Positions 52,725 through 64,000 of a DNA stretch of 64,000 bases are shown here, in pieces (position 1 is the first letter of the stretch; every line of letters begins with the position of its first letter). This stretch comes from Phycomyces blakesleeanus NRRL 1555(-) (taxonomy: Eukaryota > Mucoromycota > Mucoromycetes > Mucorales > Phycomycetaceae). Both the position numbers and the translations under genes were made by a program. The DNA lies in contig NW_017265135.1 in NCBI RefSeq assembly GCF_001638985.1, forward strand, positions 3,557,545-3,621,544. Direction: 5' to 3'. Below the pieces are notes generated by a model that was not told the DNA's origin, ran no database searches, and was given only the letters and a program-made list of their open reading frames with translations.

Positions 52725-55700
52725 ATGTACAACAACGCGGGAGTGCCACCGCAACTCAATTCAACAATGTTGAGTCCTTCTAAAGGTGACAAATGATGTC
52801 AATGTGCAAACCAATAGAACATTAGAAAGCTTACTTGAGCACACCCGCCCTTAGGTCTTCGATTCAACTTCATCACCCCAACCGACCAAAAAAAATTCGA
52901 GGATCTCTTTGTTAGTGCTACGAATGGCACCAATCAGATTAGTGGTAAGTCTTGAATGACCCGTGTTTATACATAGAGTATATAAAGAATTCCAACTTAA
53001 TTCTATTCAATGCCTTAGCCACTGCGGTACGTGATCTTTTGGCCCGTTCAAGACTTGATACTGAATCTCTGGCCAAGATTTGGTAAAGTGTTTTTCTTCT
53101 TCTTTTCTTTCTTTATTCTGACTTTTAACTAAAATGAGAGTAGAAGCGAATGGTATAGACCAAGTCTTAACGTTTTGTATATGCATATATCTATGTATTT
53201 ATGTATGTATTTATCTGTTATAGGGATTTATCATCAATCGCAAGTGCACCATACCTGACTTTCCCCGAGTTTGCGGTTGCAATGTATTTGACCTCGACTA
53301 AACTGTCAGGAAAACAACTTCCAGGGGCACTTCCTATATCTGTCAGAGAAGAAGTGGAACTTGCTATGGCTACAATTGCATCTACTGAGACCAGTCAACC
53401 ACCAAGTCAGCAACAGCAACAGCAGCAACAGCAGCGTCAACAGTCTTATGGGATGTCTATGGGCGGAAACTCAATGATGCAACCTCAGATATCTATGGCC
53501 ACTGGAGCACCACCTCAAATGTCAATGATGACTGGAGCACCACCTCAGATGTCCATGATGACAGGATATCCTTATGGACAGCAGCAGCAGCAGCAACAAC
53601 AGCAACAGCAACAACAACAACAGCTTCTTAGACCTCAGCAGCAGCAAATGTCCCTTCCTTACCAAAACATGATGCAGACTGGCTACATGTCTCCATCCGT
53701 TCAAACTCCTATGCGTACTGGAATTGCACCACCAATGCACCAACAAAGACCTAGGATCCAGAATAACGATTTTGCTAGTAGAATGATGCCAAACCAAAGT
53801 GGAAATGTCAATTTGCTTATTCCTAGCATGGGAACCAATCCCGGAGAGCAGATTTCATGGAAAATAAGCCCTGAAGAAAAACAGAGATATCGTGAGATTT
53901 TCCATGCCTGGGAAACCTCTGGCACAGGTTATCTGTCGGGTGATGTTGCAAGTCAAGTGTTCTTGCAATCGCAAATCTCCCAACAAGACTTGATGACAAT
54001 TTGGGGGCACGCTGATCGTGAGAATAGAGGAAGTCTAGACGAGGACGAATTTTGCATTGCAATGCATCTTATTTATCGAAAACTCAATGGATTTGACGTA
54101 CCAAAAGAACTTCCTGCCGAATTGGCACCTCCATCAAGTGTCCTGAAGAAATTTGTAATTGGCAATCGTGCACCGTCCTTTAACAGCCCAGCATCTTCTG
54201 TTGCCAATGGAAGATCACCCCGTTCGAACCGTGGTTATGAAGAGGACGAAGACGACATGCATGGATCTGGAGGATATGTATCTAGTGCGCGTCGCAAGGG
54301 TAGATTTAATTCGTCACTAAATCCTCGCAAATACCAAAGCGATGCTGAGGATGAGAATGGCGAAGAAGACGGTGATCTGAGTGATCTGCGTTATCAGATT
54401 AATGAAGTCAAACGTGCGTTGGACAAAGTAAACTCTAAATCTCGTCGTAATGATACTTATTCCTCGTCATCAACAAATGGTCGCTACTCTGTCGAGGAGT
54501 TGAAAGAAAAGATCAGAAAAACCCAAGAGGATCTCAACCGTGCTGTCCGCTCAAACCCAAGCAGTGCAAAGTATCTTGAGAATTCTGAAACTATGCTTGA
54601 TTTGCTGGAAACCCAAAAGTCTCTCCAAGCGGAAATCGAATTCCTTTGTAACCGTGATATCCCTGTGCTTGCACGCCAAATCCGAGGTGCTGCAGCAGAA
54701 TTGAGAGATAGCAAGGTCCGAGATGGACGCAAAAAGGACGGCGGACAAGACTTTATGGCATATATTGTTCCTACCGGTCCTGGTGGATCGATTACCGAGA
54801 CCGACCGCGTTCGCGCTAAAGCTAAAGCTATGATGGCCGCACGTAAGAGTGGATCATCTGGTACCGAGTCCAAGGACTCCAACTTTGAGTTGAGACGAGC
54901 TGAGGAGGAGAAACAAAACTGTGATAGACAGGCAGATAACTTTGAGCGTAATATGGAGAAGGCACGCGAGACCTTGAGGGATCTCCGCGGAGATTTGCAT
55001 TATCTATCGAGCTTGGCAGACTCCAAGAATGTCAGCGATAAAAAACGGTTCGAGAAGGGTGGACAGGATATGTCCTACGAGCTCCGTCGATTTATCGAAC
55101 AACTTGATCGTGACGAAGTGCATTATGAGCAAACTAACTCTACAACCACATCTACTTCTCAGAGAAATATTGGTACATCTTCGTACCAAACCACATCGTA
55201 CACTGCGTCTTCATCCACTCTCAGCCCACCAACATCTTCTCCTGCTGTAACTCCTAAAATTGCCTCACCTTCGAAACCAAGAACAGCCGAGGAAATAAAG
55301 AGAGAGGTAAATAATATGCATATTGATAAAAAAAATAACTAGAAATATTTGAGTTTATTAAAAGACATGTTTTTTGCTTTATTTTTTGTGTGTGGCTGGA
55401 TTTTTCTTTTAGGCTGAAAGACGGGTCCAAGAACGATTGGCTGCACTTCACGCTAAGAAGAATCTAGGAGCTACAACCCCCAAACCTGCCGAGACACGTA
55501 CTCCCAGCAAACCACACCAGCAAGATGAGGCAGAAATTGCTATGGCTCAACGTAAGTTTTGATATTCAACAGCGTTATTATTTTTTTATATATATATTTC
55601 AATAAAAATATTAATCAAATTTATTTGTGCTTCGTAATAATTAGAACGTATGCGTGATGCTGAGCGTCAGGCACAAGAAAAGATTCGTACCCAAGACTAT

Positions 55701-56161
55701 CGTCGAGGTGACGCTCCAGAACCTGAAAGGTTATTCCGTAATACCAACGAGGAAAATGTTCGCTTTGGAGGATTTGCTATCGAAGAACAGCCCACGCCTG
55801 CCGAAAAGGCTCGCCAGGATGAAGAGCAGAGACGTCTGGATGAGGAAGCCGACAGAGTTAGACGTATTCAGGACGCCAAAGATACCGAAGAACGTAGACG
55901 TGCCGTCTTTGAAAAAGAAGAGAGACAGAGACTTGCTCGTCTCGAGGCTCTTCATAGAGCAGAAGAGGAAGAAGAGGCGAGAAAACAAAAGGAGAAAGAA
56001 GCCATGAACCCTTCACCTGTTGCAGAAATCAAGCGAGAAATTCCTAAACCCGTGTCTACACCCACACCACCCCCACCACCACCCGTCGCTCCAGCTATCC
56101 CAACTCCTCCTCCAGCACCAGTCGTTGAACGAAAATCGACATCTTCTTCTTCCACCGATGG

Positions 56162-56192
<31 letters not shown>

Positions 56193-57835
56193 GCAGAAGT
56201 CAAGATTAGTAGCAACAACCCATTTGCCAAGATGAAACAAGATGGTGGCGCAACCAAAGATGTGACTTCCGCAACTGCTGAGAAACCCTCTCAGAAGGAG
56301 CCCGAGGCTTTGACAAACAAGCGCGTCAGTTACAATCCATTTGCTGCATTCTCTGCTTTCAACGCTACCCAGGCCAATGATGACAGTGACTCAGATGATG
56401 GTTGGGATGTTGCAAACCATGATGACTCTGACGACGAAAACGAGTTCCCTGCTGCTGGAAGTGCAAAGAATATGGCTGGAATGTTGTTTAATGCCATTGC
56501 TCAAAGACAAAGTATGTTAAAGAAAACACATTCAATATTTAGTTATCTACTAAAATTTTGTTGATAATACGTATAATGTATGAACATGTATTTAACTAAT
56601 CCTAACAAAAAAAATTATTTGCTTTGGTTTGGTTTGGTTTGATTTTTTAATTTTTATCTTTTACTTTTAGGTCCTTCTATTTCTTCTAGAGCTGTCTCTC
56701 CAAACCCAGCTGCGACTAGCTCCCCTAGTGCCCAACAGACGTCTCCTTTAGCCGCTTCCTCGGCTGGAATTCCTCCTCCTCCTCCTCCTGCCCCTCCTGC
56801 TGCTGTTTCAACTGCTAGTGGAATACCCCCTCCTCCTCCTGCACCAACAACAGGATCCACTTTCACACCACCATCACCTCAACAAGCTCAGGGAGGTGGC
56901 GATTCCCGCTCTGCTCTTTTGAGTCAGATCCAGATGGGCGCCCGTTTGAAGGCTACTAAGACAAACGATCGCAGCGGCTCTTCTGTTGCTGGTGTCGTTA
57001 TTGATGAATCTCCCAAGTCAGCACCTACCAGCCGTGCTGTTACTCAAGAATCAGAATCATCTGCTGCTACCCCTGCCAGCACTACTGCTCCTACAGGCTT
57101 TGGCGGTGGCGGATTCTTTGCTGAGTTACAAGCTCGCACTGGCGGTGGATTCAGTTCTCAGACAGAAGAATCTACTCAGAAATCTGAGCCAGAACCTAAA
57201 TCAGAACCAGCAGAAAGTGTTGATTTGTCTAAAGCAAAAGGTAAACAATCAATGGAAATAATTACACATACACATACACACAAAATAATAAATAAGAGTT
57301 GCTCACCTTTTTATTTGATCTACGTGATATATCTATGCTCATACCTATCTTTATATAGCCTTTGTTGCTCTTTGGGACTATGCCGGTGCTGGAAACAGTG
57401 CCAGTGACCTGGTATTCAACCGTGACGATGTGATTATGGTCGAAAAGGACGATTCATCTGAGGATTGGTGGTTTGGTTACCTTGAAAGAACTCAGAAATC
57501 AGGTTATTTCCCTTCTAACTACGTTCAAGCCAAACAAGGTAATGTTTAATACTCAAGTTGATAAATACAAAATGGATTAAATGTATATATATATATATAT
57601 ATATTGACTTGATTGAATAATTAATATTATGATTAATTTAGATAAACCTTTGGTTGAGATCAAGGCCACTGCATTGTACGATTACGATGGTCCAGCAGAA
57701 GAAGGATGCCTTAGTTTTGAGGCTGGTGCCACATTGACAATCATTGATAAGGAATCTGATGATTGGTGGCAGGCCAAATTGGAGGACGGACGAACAGGTT
57801 TGGTGCCTTCCAACTACTTATCCGAAGATTTCTAA
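52725..57835 (+). CDS. PAN1: PAN1/intersectin-like endocytosis and actin regulator, 9 exons, 1415 aa
   Basis: Exons: 52725-52785, 52855-52944, 53019-53082, 53224-55306, 55413-55551, 55645-56511, 56671-57240, 57359-57538, 57642-57835; each joint is GT-AG and in frame, total 4248 nt. Domains: EH1 (about 22-105), Gln-rich linker with MTGAPPQMSM-type repeats, EH2 (about 282-374, HADRENRGSLDEDEF), coiled coils (about 460-710), a Glu/Arg helix (exon 6), NNPFAK and YNPFAA (NPF, EH ligands), acidic DDSDSDDGWDV (about 1060), poly-Pro, WH2 (about 1184-1205, SALLSQIQMGARLKAT), SH3 (about 1292-1350) and a second SH3 at the C-terminus. Such proteins link clathrin coats to Arp2/3-driven actin at endocytic sites. 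EH-EH-coil-acidic/WH2 is Pan1-like; the SH3 pair is intersectin-like. Symbol is by analogy. Confidence 0.88.
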
Positions 57836-58475
57836 GGATATAATACACATTCATGACTCACTAGCACACACCCACACCCACACACCCATAAACATAAAAC
57901 ATAAACGCACAAATATACAAATGCACTTTTATATATATATATATCATAAGCTATGTAGCTGTTTAGCTCTATATACATACTTATATAAATGTGTTCATTC
58001 GCCTACAACTTTTAAACAAGATTAAATGATTTGAACTTTATTATATATATATATATCTATTCAAGATATGAACAGGAAAGTGGATTTGTTACTTTCATTA
58101 GTCATTAATGGACTACCCTTTCAGTTTTAGAAATTATAAACATAAGACAATATATTTTATTCGACGTTTCTGAAGAAACCAAAGACACATTTGATATATT
58201 ACAGAAAAAAGATGAAAGAAAGAGATAAAGAAAGATCAATGTACGATTAAAAGAAACTTAACGTGAGACAAAAATAATAGTAATAGTAGTAGTAATAGTA
58301 GTAGTAGTAATAATAAAAAAACAGAAATAGGAAGAGGTGTTGGGTGGATACTAAGAGAGACTAAAGAGACAACAGAAAAAGAACAGAAGGGTAGGGATAG
58401 AGACACATAGAGATAGATGACAAAGATGAGGGAGTAAATGGACGGGTGGGTTTAGGATTTAAATTGAAGATAAAA
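57836..58475. other. Intergenic space between convergent genes
   Basis: Shared 3' space of the PAN1-like gene (plus) and the KDM5-like gene (minus). Contains CACA/CCCACA repeats (57865-57890), (TA)n runs (57932-57945, 58042-58056) and AGTAGTAAT repeats (58275-58315). No gene; the 3' ends of both transcripts should lie here. Confidence 0.5.
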
Positions 58476-61400
58476 TTATACAGACGCATGTAGACAGACA
58501 TCCTCGTTCATAGAAAGTTCTCTTTTTGATTTTTCTTTTTCGATAAGATGTTCGCCACCATGTTTCCGTTTTCTTTCGTATATGCTTGTAGATGGAGTAG
58601 GCGCTGGGGGCCTTACCGTGAGTTTGATGACAGTTGGTGTACGCGGTGAATGTGTTGAAGGAAGAGGGGGTGTTGGCAAGACAACACTGTCTGTATTGTA
58701 CGCATAACCTTTAAGATCCATCTGTGCTGATGTGTGATTCTTCCCAACTTGTGATTGTGATTGTGATTGTTGTTGGAGTGGCTGTGAAAGTAGCTGTTGA
58801 AGTGGCTGTTGCACTTGTTGTTGCATATCTTGCTTCCGAGTGCATCCCGGACACTTGTAATGCTCAATCCCAGGCAACGCTTTCAGGTCTAGATTGACAC
58901 AAGATAGATGGAACCACTCATGACAGGTATCGCAACCTACCATCTGAGCATCTGGTCCATTTGGGGTGTAGCGCTTACGACACACGCAGTACACTCGCTC
59001 GTCAGCACTTGAGGAGGAGTGGGAAATGTTTGAGTCGGTAGCAGGAATATCTTCTTGAGAAATTTGAGCGACAGGGAGATTGGGTGAAGGATAGGCGCCG
59101 TAGATCTGGGGTAGAGGAAGCGGACCAGACAATGTTTTGACCTTTTTACGCAGAAAGTCTGTTTCGTCGCGTAAATGGATGTCAAGCCCTAATAGTTCTC
59201 GCAAGTTCATCTTGATTGCATTTAGATCTTGTACCCCAAGTTGTGTTTTTGACCGACAGAACGCCTGTACGCGTCCCTTGAATGTACGCGCTGAATCTAC
59301 AATTTGTGACAGAAGCTCGTATTCTTTGGGTAGAAACCACAGGCGGTTTGCGTCCTCTATCAATTGTTCACATTCCTCCAGGCTAGGTCTCTTGAACGCA
59401 CGAGGAATGATCTGATGGCCGTCACAGGCCGGACACACATAGGTTATCGCTTCTGCTTCACGGCGTGTCACCTTGACGCACCGGCCATGGTACCATTCGT
59501 GGCAAATGTCACACTCGATCATCAATCCAGACTCGGATTTACGGCAGATACAATATCGATCTGCAGATCTATTCAATAACTTGGCTTTCTTGAGAGGTCC
59601 GGTTGAGGCCCCGCGTCCATTGCTGGCAGTAATAGATGCGATAAAGGCGGCTCCAGCCGAACCTTTTGGCTCGATAATATTGACCATGTTGGTCAGGACA
59701 TCCATCAAGCGCATTTCGAGATGTGATTTATGGGGTGATGTTGGAGTCTGGCTGGTTCGGTCAAAGACCGTTTCTACTTGTCGAACCCATTTTTCTATTT
59801 CGTCCTTTTGAGTAGCAATACATTGAGAGTTTTCGATTTGGATTGGTAGCCATTGAAGAGCATGTGCAACTCTGCTAAGATCTGTAACTGATGGTCTTTC
59901 TTTGTGTTGTCCGGTCGAAAAGTTGGTTGCCATTTGGATGATCTCTGTTGCGTCAGTACCTACTTTGACTACTTCCTTGACGTTGTAGAGTGCGTCCGGA
60001 GGAGTAGAGACCTTTGTACTAGCTTCTAAGAGATTAGTATAATGGTCTAATGTGACCGACTCTGAACATGTAACGAGGTCGTACTGAGCTACCCATCGTT
60101 CGCCTTCCTGTTTGAGGGCTAATAAGGTTTGATAAGTACTGTCATCTACAGGGATCTTGTACTCTTTGGCCTCGGCGATCGAACGTATGATGTCGCTAAA
60201 GTGATTTTTGATAGATGTGGGAGCTCCCTTGCGCCATGTATGCTGTTTGATCGCCATTTCTAATTGAGCCATCTCGGGAATGTCGGCATTCATGCCTGTG
60301 CCGATCTCATACACATCGCGATAAGTATCTACCGAAACCGATTGATTATCAGCCCCAAGAACTTCCAGGGCTTGGTCTCTAAAGTCGTTGAGCATTTTGA
60401 GGGTTTTGCGGATCGCATGCACCTCGGGTGCATCAAAATGCATCTCAGACGCATCTTTGCACAGCTTTTTAATTTGCTCGAACCGCTTGCCGTTATACTG
60501 TGCTGTTCCAGAGTCGCGCCGTCGGTTCTGATGCTTACGGATCGCATATAGTTTAGCTTCGTCAATCCAATCCATTATTTTAGGAATCGTTTTCCGGATC
60601 TCCTCAACGTCGTCTTCTGGTGCAAACACCTTTTCACCTTCCTGGAGTAAGCTACGGAGAGTCTTGAGAGTAGGTGGAGCGCCGTTTTTAATAGATTCCC
60701 ATTTCTTGGACCATTCTCTCGATGCTTTTGTTACGTCTGGAGAACGTTGTACAATTTGCAAAAGTTGGTCGTCTGTGAATCGAAGGCAAAGAGACTTTTT
60801 TGAAACATTGCATGTACAAAGCTGCAAAAAAGAAAAAGAAAGGTAGAATATAGTTTAATGAGTTTCATTAAACAATAAACAATAAATAATACTAAAAGAT
60901 ATATATATATATATATATATATAATTAATTAATTAAAAATTAATATTTACTTCATCGTAATGATCCAAGCAAGCAATGTTGTCTGTGCAGCTACAGGACA
61001 CATGGGAAAGATAAGAGTAGCAGTGGCAATAGACGCACTGAGACTCATTATCAGTGACCTGGGGTTTGGTGTCTACGATTTCTTTTAATTTAGGATACTT
61101 TTCTCTCAAGCTATCGCGCTCAGAAATCTCTCTTGACTTCATTGCCGTAATTGCACCGCGCAACCATTTGGCGGTTTCGATACTTTTGTCGTGTTCGGCT
61201 ACATTGACTAACAGTTCATCGTGTGAAAAACAAGGTTGTCGCCTGTATTCCTTGTAGCGTTGGACACATTCTAAGCCAAGATCAACCCATTCAGAAGGTG
61301 CGAAATTGACTGCTTCACAAAAATTAAACTAACAAAACAACAATAAGATAAATAAGATAAAGAAAAAAAAATTTTAAAAAAAAAGTCAAACTTGATTTGA

Positions 61401-63508
61401 TTTGATTTGATGTATTAAAAGAAACATAATTCCTTATTTGTATTATACTTACTCCATGATTGAACCCGGAGTGATAGGATTTTGGAAACGTGACGACGAA
61501 TTGACCTGGACGTTGGTCGACTGCATATACCTTGACGTCCTCTTCCAAAAGTCTTCCTGGACTCAGCATGGTGACAAGTTGGAATAATAAATCAGGCTGT
61601 TGTTCAAAGAGTTCCGGAACTGCCTTCCGCATCGTTTCTTCAAATTTTGCTGTGTCACTGCCGGGTATGCCGTACCACGTCTTGGTTTCACCCCAATGCA
61701 TGTAGTTGATCGAATAGGTGTAGTGGTCTTCATTGTGCCAACAGAAGGCAGAGAAACACATGCCAATGTACAACCAAGGTACCATCATACCACTTATATC
61801 AGCTTGGATATGTGAAAATAAAGATTTTGGTAAAGCGGGGATGACATTGAGGTTCCACGGATCATTAAGATCGCCCAGAGCACTTTGTAAGAAAATCAAA
61901 ATATTTAGCCTTTTTTTTTCTTTTCTTTCTTTGTTTTTTGTTTCTGTTTTTGATTTTGCCTTGAAAAAATAATATAATATAATATATAATGCATATATAT
62001 GTATGTATGTGTATGTATGTATGTATGCATGTATTTATATAAAAGAAGTAGAAATCCTGTGCATGCTAATTATAATAATGATAGTATATTAATTTATTTA
62101 CCTGCCATGTTGGGTCGAGTGAAGGTCGGCTCCATATTCCACTTGACATGTTTCGTGTGGATTTTCTGCCAGACGCCAGAATTCATCCTCACAATCTTCT
62201 TCGGTTACTGTCTCGTCTGGTTGAAGTGTGCCGTTCTTTGAGAACCATTCGCGCTTAAATGCTTTGCATTTCTCATGGAATGCAGCCAATGAATATTCGT
62301 CTCCGTCTTCAAATCCATAGTCTCCTCCTGCTGCAGTCAAACATTTGATACAATGCCAATCTCCTTGTGGCATGGTTTTCAAGGGTGGCGAAAGACAATA
62401 GAGGTGGAAGATGTGCCCACACCCTTCGCATGCAATCATATCGCTTTCGCCTTCATTGTCATGACAGATCTGGCATGGATCTTCTTCTGAATCGTCCGGG
62501 GTCGTTGTTTCTGATACAGCCACACTTTGTTCTCTTGAGTGAGAGGTGGCTATTGAGTAATTATTGTTAAGCAAAGAAAAGAAAAGAAAAGAAAAGAAAA
62601 GAAAAAGAAATAAAAATAAAAATGATGTGTGATTCTTGGGTTTATTATCATTGTTTGTTGTTGTTTACCTCGAGTAGATTTCATTCGTGATCCTGTCATT
62701 GAATCTGATGTGAGCGGCGCAGGAGAATTTTGACCATGCTCTGACTTGTACCTCGTCAGCCAATCTTCGTAGGGGAGTACATAGCGATAGTAAGCATTCT
62801 TTAGGGCATTGGACATTGATGTACACTCTTTGCGGTGATAGTCCAGAGAACGTCCGATTTCAGCCCATTTCTTTTGTCCGGTAACCTAGAGAGAGAGAGA
62901 GAGAAATATAGATTTTAATTATTTAATACTAATAATATATATATAGTAGATATATAAATATAGAATATCCTAATAGTAGTAGTGGTGGTAGTAGTAGTAA
63001 TAGTAGTAACAGACAATTAAAATGATATTAATAATCTTACAATGTGATATCCTCCTCTGCGGGCTACTTCTTTTTTAAGCTTGAAAAGATCAATGGGTCG
63101 TTTGTCGAGCTGTGGGATTTTGTGGATAGGTGTTCCAGCCGAGATATGGAAGTTGGACAATTGTTCGAGATAATTCACATTTGCTCTCGTTTCACCTTCC
63201 ATACTATTGAGTTTTTGGATACGTGTGCGAAAACGAAATGTCTTGATGACAATGAATGTTAAGTTTGAGAAATTTTGTTATAATTGTTAAAATATACATA
63301 TATTTTAAAGTAAAAAAATAAAATAAAGAAGAATGAATGAATGAGTAATGAGCATTTCGACATGTTTTTTTTTCTTCTTCTTCTTCTTCTTCTTCTTCTA
63401 GATTCCTTTATACTTGTACAAAAACACAAGCATATATATATATATATATATACAGAAATATCTAATGTCTGTATATACATATAACTATATGTATACAAAT
63501 GTACAAAA

Positions 63509-63539
<31 letters not shown>

Positions 63540-63886
63540 GTGTATATAGTGTATATATACATTTATAAAGATATAAATGTATAGATGTGTATATCTATAT
63601 ATCTATATCTATATATATTTACCTCCTTGTTGAGTTTGAAGCCAGGGTCATAACCAGCAGGAGGAACTATCTTGATAATTCCATATTTTTCACCTTCTTT
63701 TTGAATAGAGGCAATATATTTGATGGGATCTGAAAATTCTATGGGTGTTGGGTAATAGACTGGTGCTTCTGTTAGGCCAAATAAGCGGGGACGAGTACGG
63801 GGAACGTAATGACTGGTCATTGGTACTGAGGACAGATTGAGGCTACTTTGATCGGAACTGATCTTGTGGCGAGTAGAAGGCCGCAT
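58476..63886 (-). CDS. lid2: KDM5/Lid2-type histone H3K4 demethylase, 7 exons, 1427 aa
   Basis: Exons (minus): 63886-63623, 63241-63041, 62885-62669, 62549-62102, 61882-61453, 61328-60951, 60821-58476; all joints GT-AG and in frame, total 4284 nt. Domains: JmjN (about 35-80, TPIEFSDPIKYI), ARID (about 100-205), PHD1 (about 250-300, CQICHDNEGESDMIACEGCG), JmjC (about 377-520) with Fe(II) ligands His426, Glu428 (CWHNEDHYTYSINYMH) and His514 (YHSGFNHG), C5HC2 zinc finger (about 610-650), PLU-1 helical region (about 660-1000), PHD2 (1069-1112), PHD3 (1257-1308), then a Gln-rich tail. All catalytic ligands are present, so an active H3K4me2/3 demethylase is expected in the nucleus; PHD1 usually reads the H3 tail. 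S. pombe Lid2 is the closest named counterpart in layout. Confidence 0.9.
60901..60924. repeat. (AT)n in KDM5 intron 6
   Basis: Uninterrupted AT repeat inside the intron 60950-60822. Confidence 0.9.
61990..62036. repeat. (ATGT)n-type repeat in KDM5 intron 4
   Basis: Runs of TATG/TGTA units inside the intron between 62101 and 61883. Confidence 0.85.
62575..62608. repeat. (AAAAG)n in KDM5 intron 3
   Basis: Six to seven AAAAG units within the intron 62668-62550. Confidence 0.9.
63372..63400. repeat. (TTC)n in KDM5 intron 1
   Basis: Tandem TTC units in the 381-bp first intron, followed by (AT)n at about 63433-63452 and (CA)n/(TA)n at about 63511-63538. Confidence 0.9.
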
Positions 63887-64000
63887 GACAAAGAGGTGAA
63901 TGGAATCGCAGAAAAAATAATAATAAAATAAAATAAGAAAGAAAAAGAAATAAAATAAAATAAAATAAAATAAAATGAGAATAAAATGAGAATAAAATAA
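63887..64000. other. Upstream region of the KDM5-like gene
   Basis: Leader/promoter side of the minus-strand gene; A-rich with AAAAT(A) repeats (about 63950-63975). No promoter element is distinct enough to call. Confidence 0.4.

Noticed and set aside
53522..53797. Leu-rich minus-strand frame
   Set aside because: It is the complement of a CAG/CAA (poly-Gln) tract in exon 4 of the PAN1-like gene.
56013..56257. Gly/Ser-rich minus-strand frames opposite the PAN1-like gene
   Set aside because: They are antisense to poly-Pro/poly-Ala codons of a well-supported exon.

Overview
The window looks like chromosomal DNA of an early-diverging fungus, most likely Mucoromycota/Mucorales. The DNA is strongly AT-rich. 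The genes have short GT-AG introns (about 70-140 bp), and the transposons include Ty3/gypsy, DIRS, Plavaka, MULE, Tc1 and LINE types. The host genes are fungal: an intersectin/Pan1-like protein, a Lid2/KDM5-like histone demethylase and F-box proteins. The species was not identified.

Left part (about 2.8-33.8 kb): a transposon nest. One decayed Ty3/gypsy (chromovirus) element spans about 3799-30382. Its own sequence is only about 5.7 kb; the rest is later insertions. (1) A short TA-flanked non-autonomous element (4642-6845) sits in gag and itself contains a Tc1/mariner copy (5106-6732). (2) A composite DDE transposon (8419-11843) lies between protease and reverse transcriptase. (3) A second Tc1/mariner copy (14497-20216) lies just before the chromodomain and is split by an intact Plavaka (CACTA-like) transposon with a 1002-aa protein. 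(4) A DIRS tyrosine-recombinase retrotransposon (20873-30364) sits in the 3' LTR and is split by a nearly intact, GC-richer LINE (23996-29313) with an 11-bp target duplication. At several junctions, removing the insert restores the older element's reading frame, which gives a relative age order. A decayed, intron-containing MULE transposase (31.1-33.4 kb) follows; its 3' end runs into one of two copies of a 420-bp dispersed repeat. A second protein with the same kind of zinc-binding N-terminal module lies at 2847-3467.

Middle part (33.8-52.7 kb): gene-poor and AT-rich. It holds a small secreted 12-cysteine protein with two tandem CS-alpha/beta (defensin-like) signatures (35483-35791, minus), a weak gene relic near 38 kb, a third Tc1 relic (about 41.1-41.9 kb) and two tandem, intronless F-box/leucine-rich paralogs (42304-44208 and 44799-46715, both minus).

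Right part (52.7-63.9 kb): two conserved, convergent, multi-exon genes whose exon joints could be solved by frame. One is a nine-exon, 1415-aa EH-EH-coiled coil-acidic-WH2-SH3-SH3 endocytosis/actin protein (plus). The other is a seven-exon, 1427-aa KDM5/Lid2-type H3K4 demethylase with JmjN, ARID, PHD, JmjC, C5HC2, PLU-1 and two further PHD fingers (minus). No rRNA, tRNA or CRISPR could be supported.
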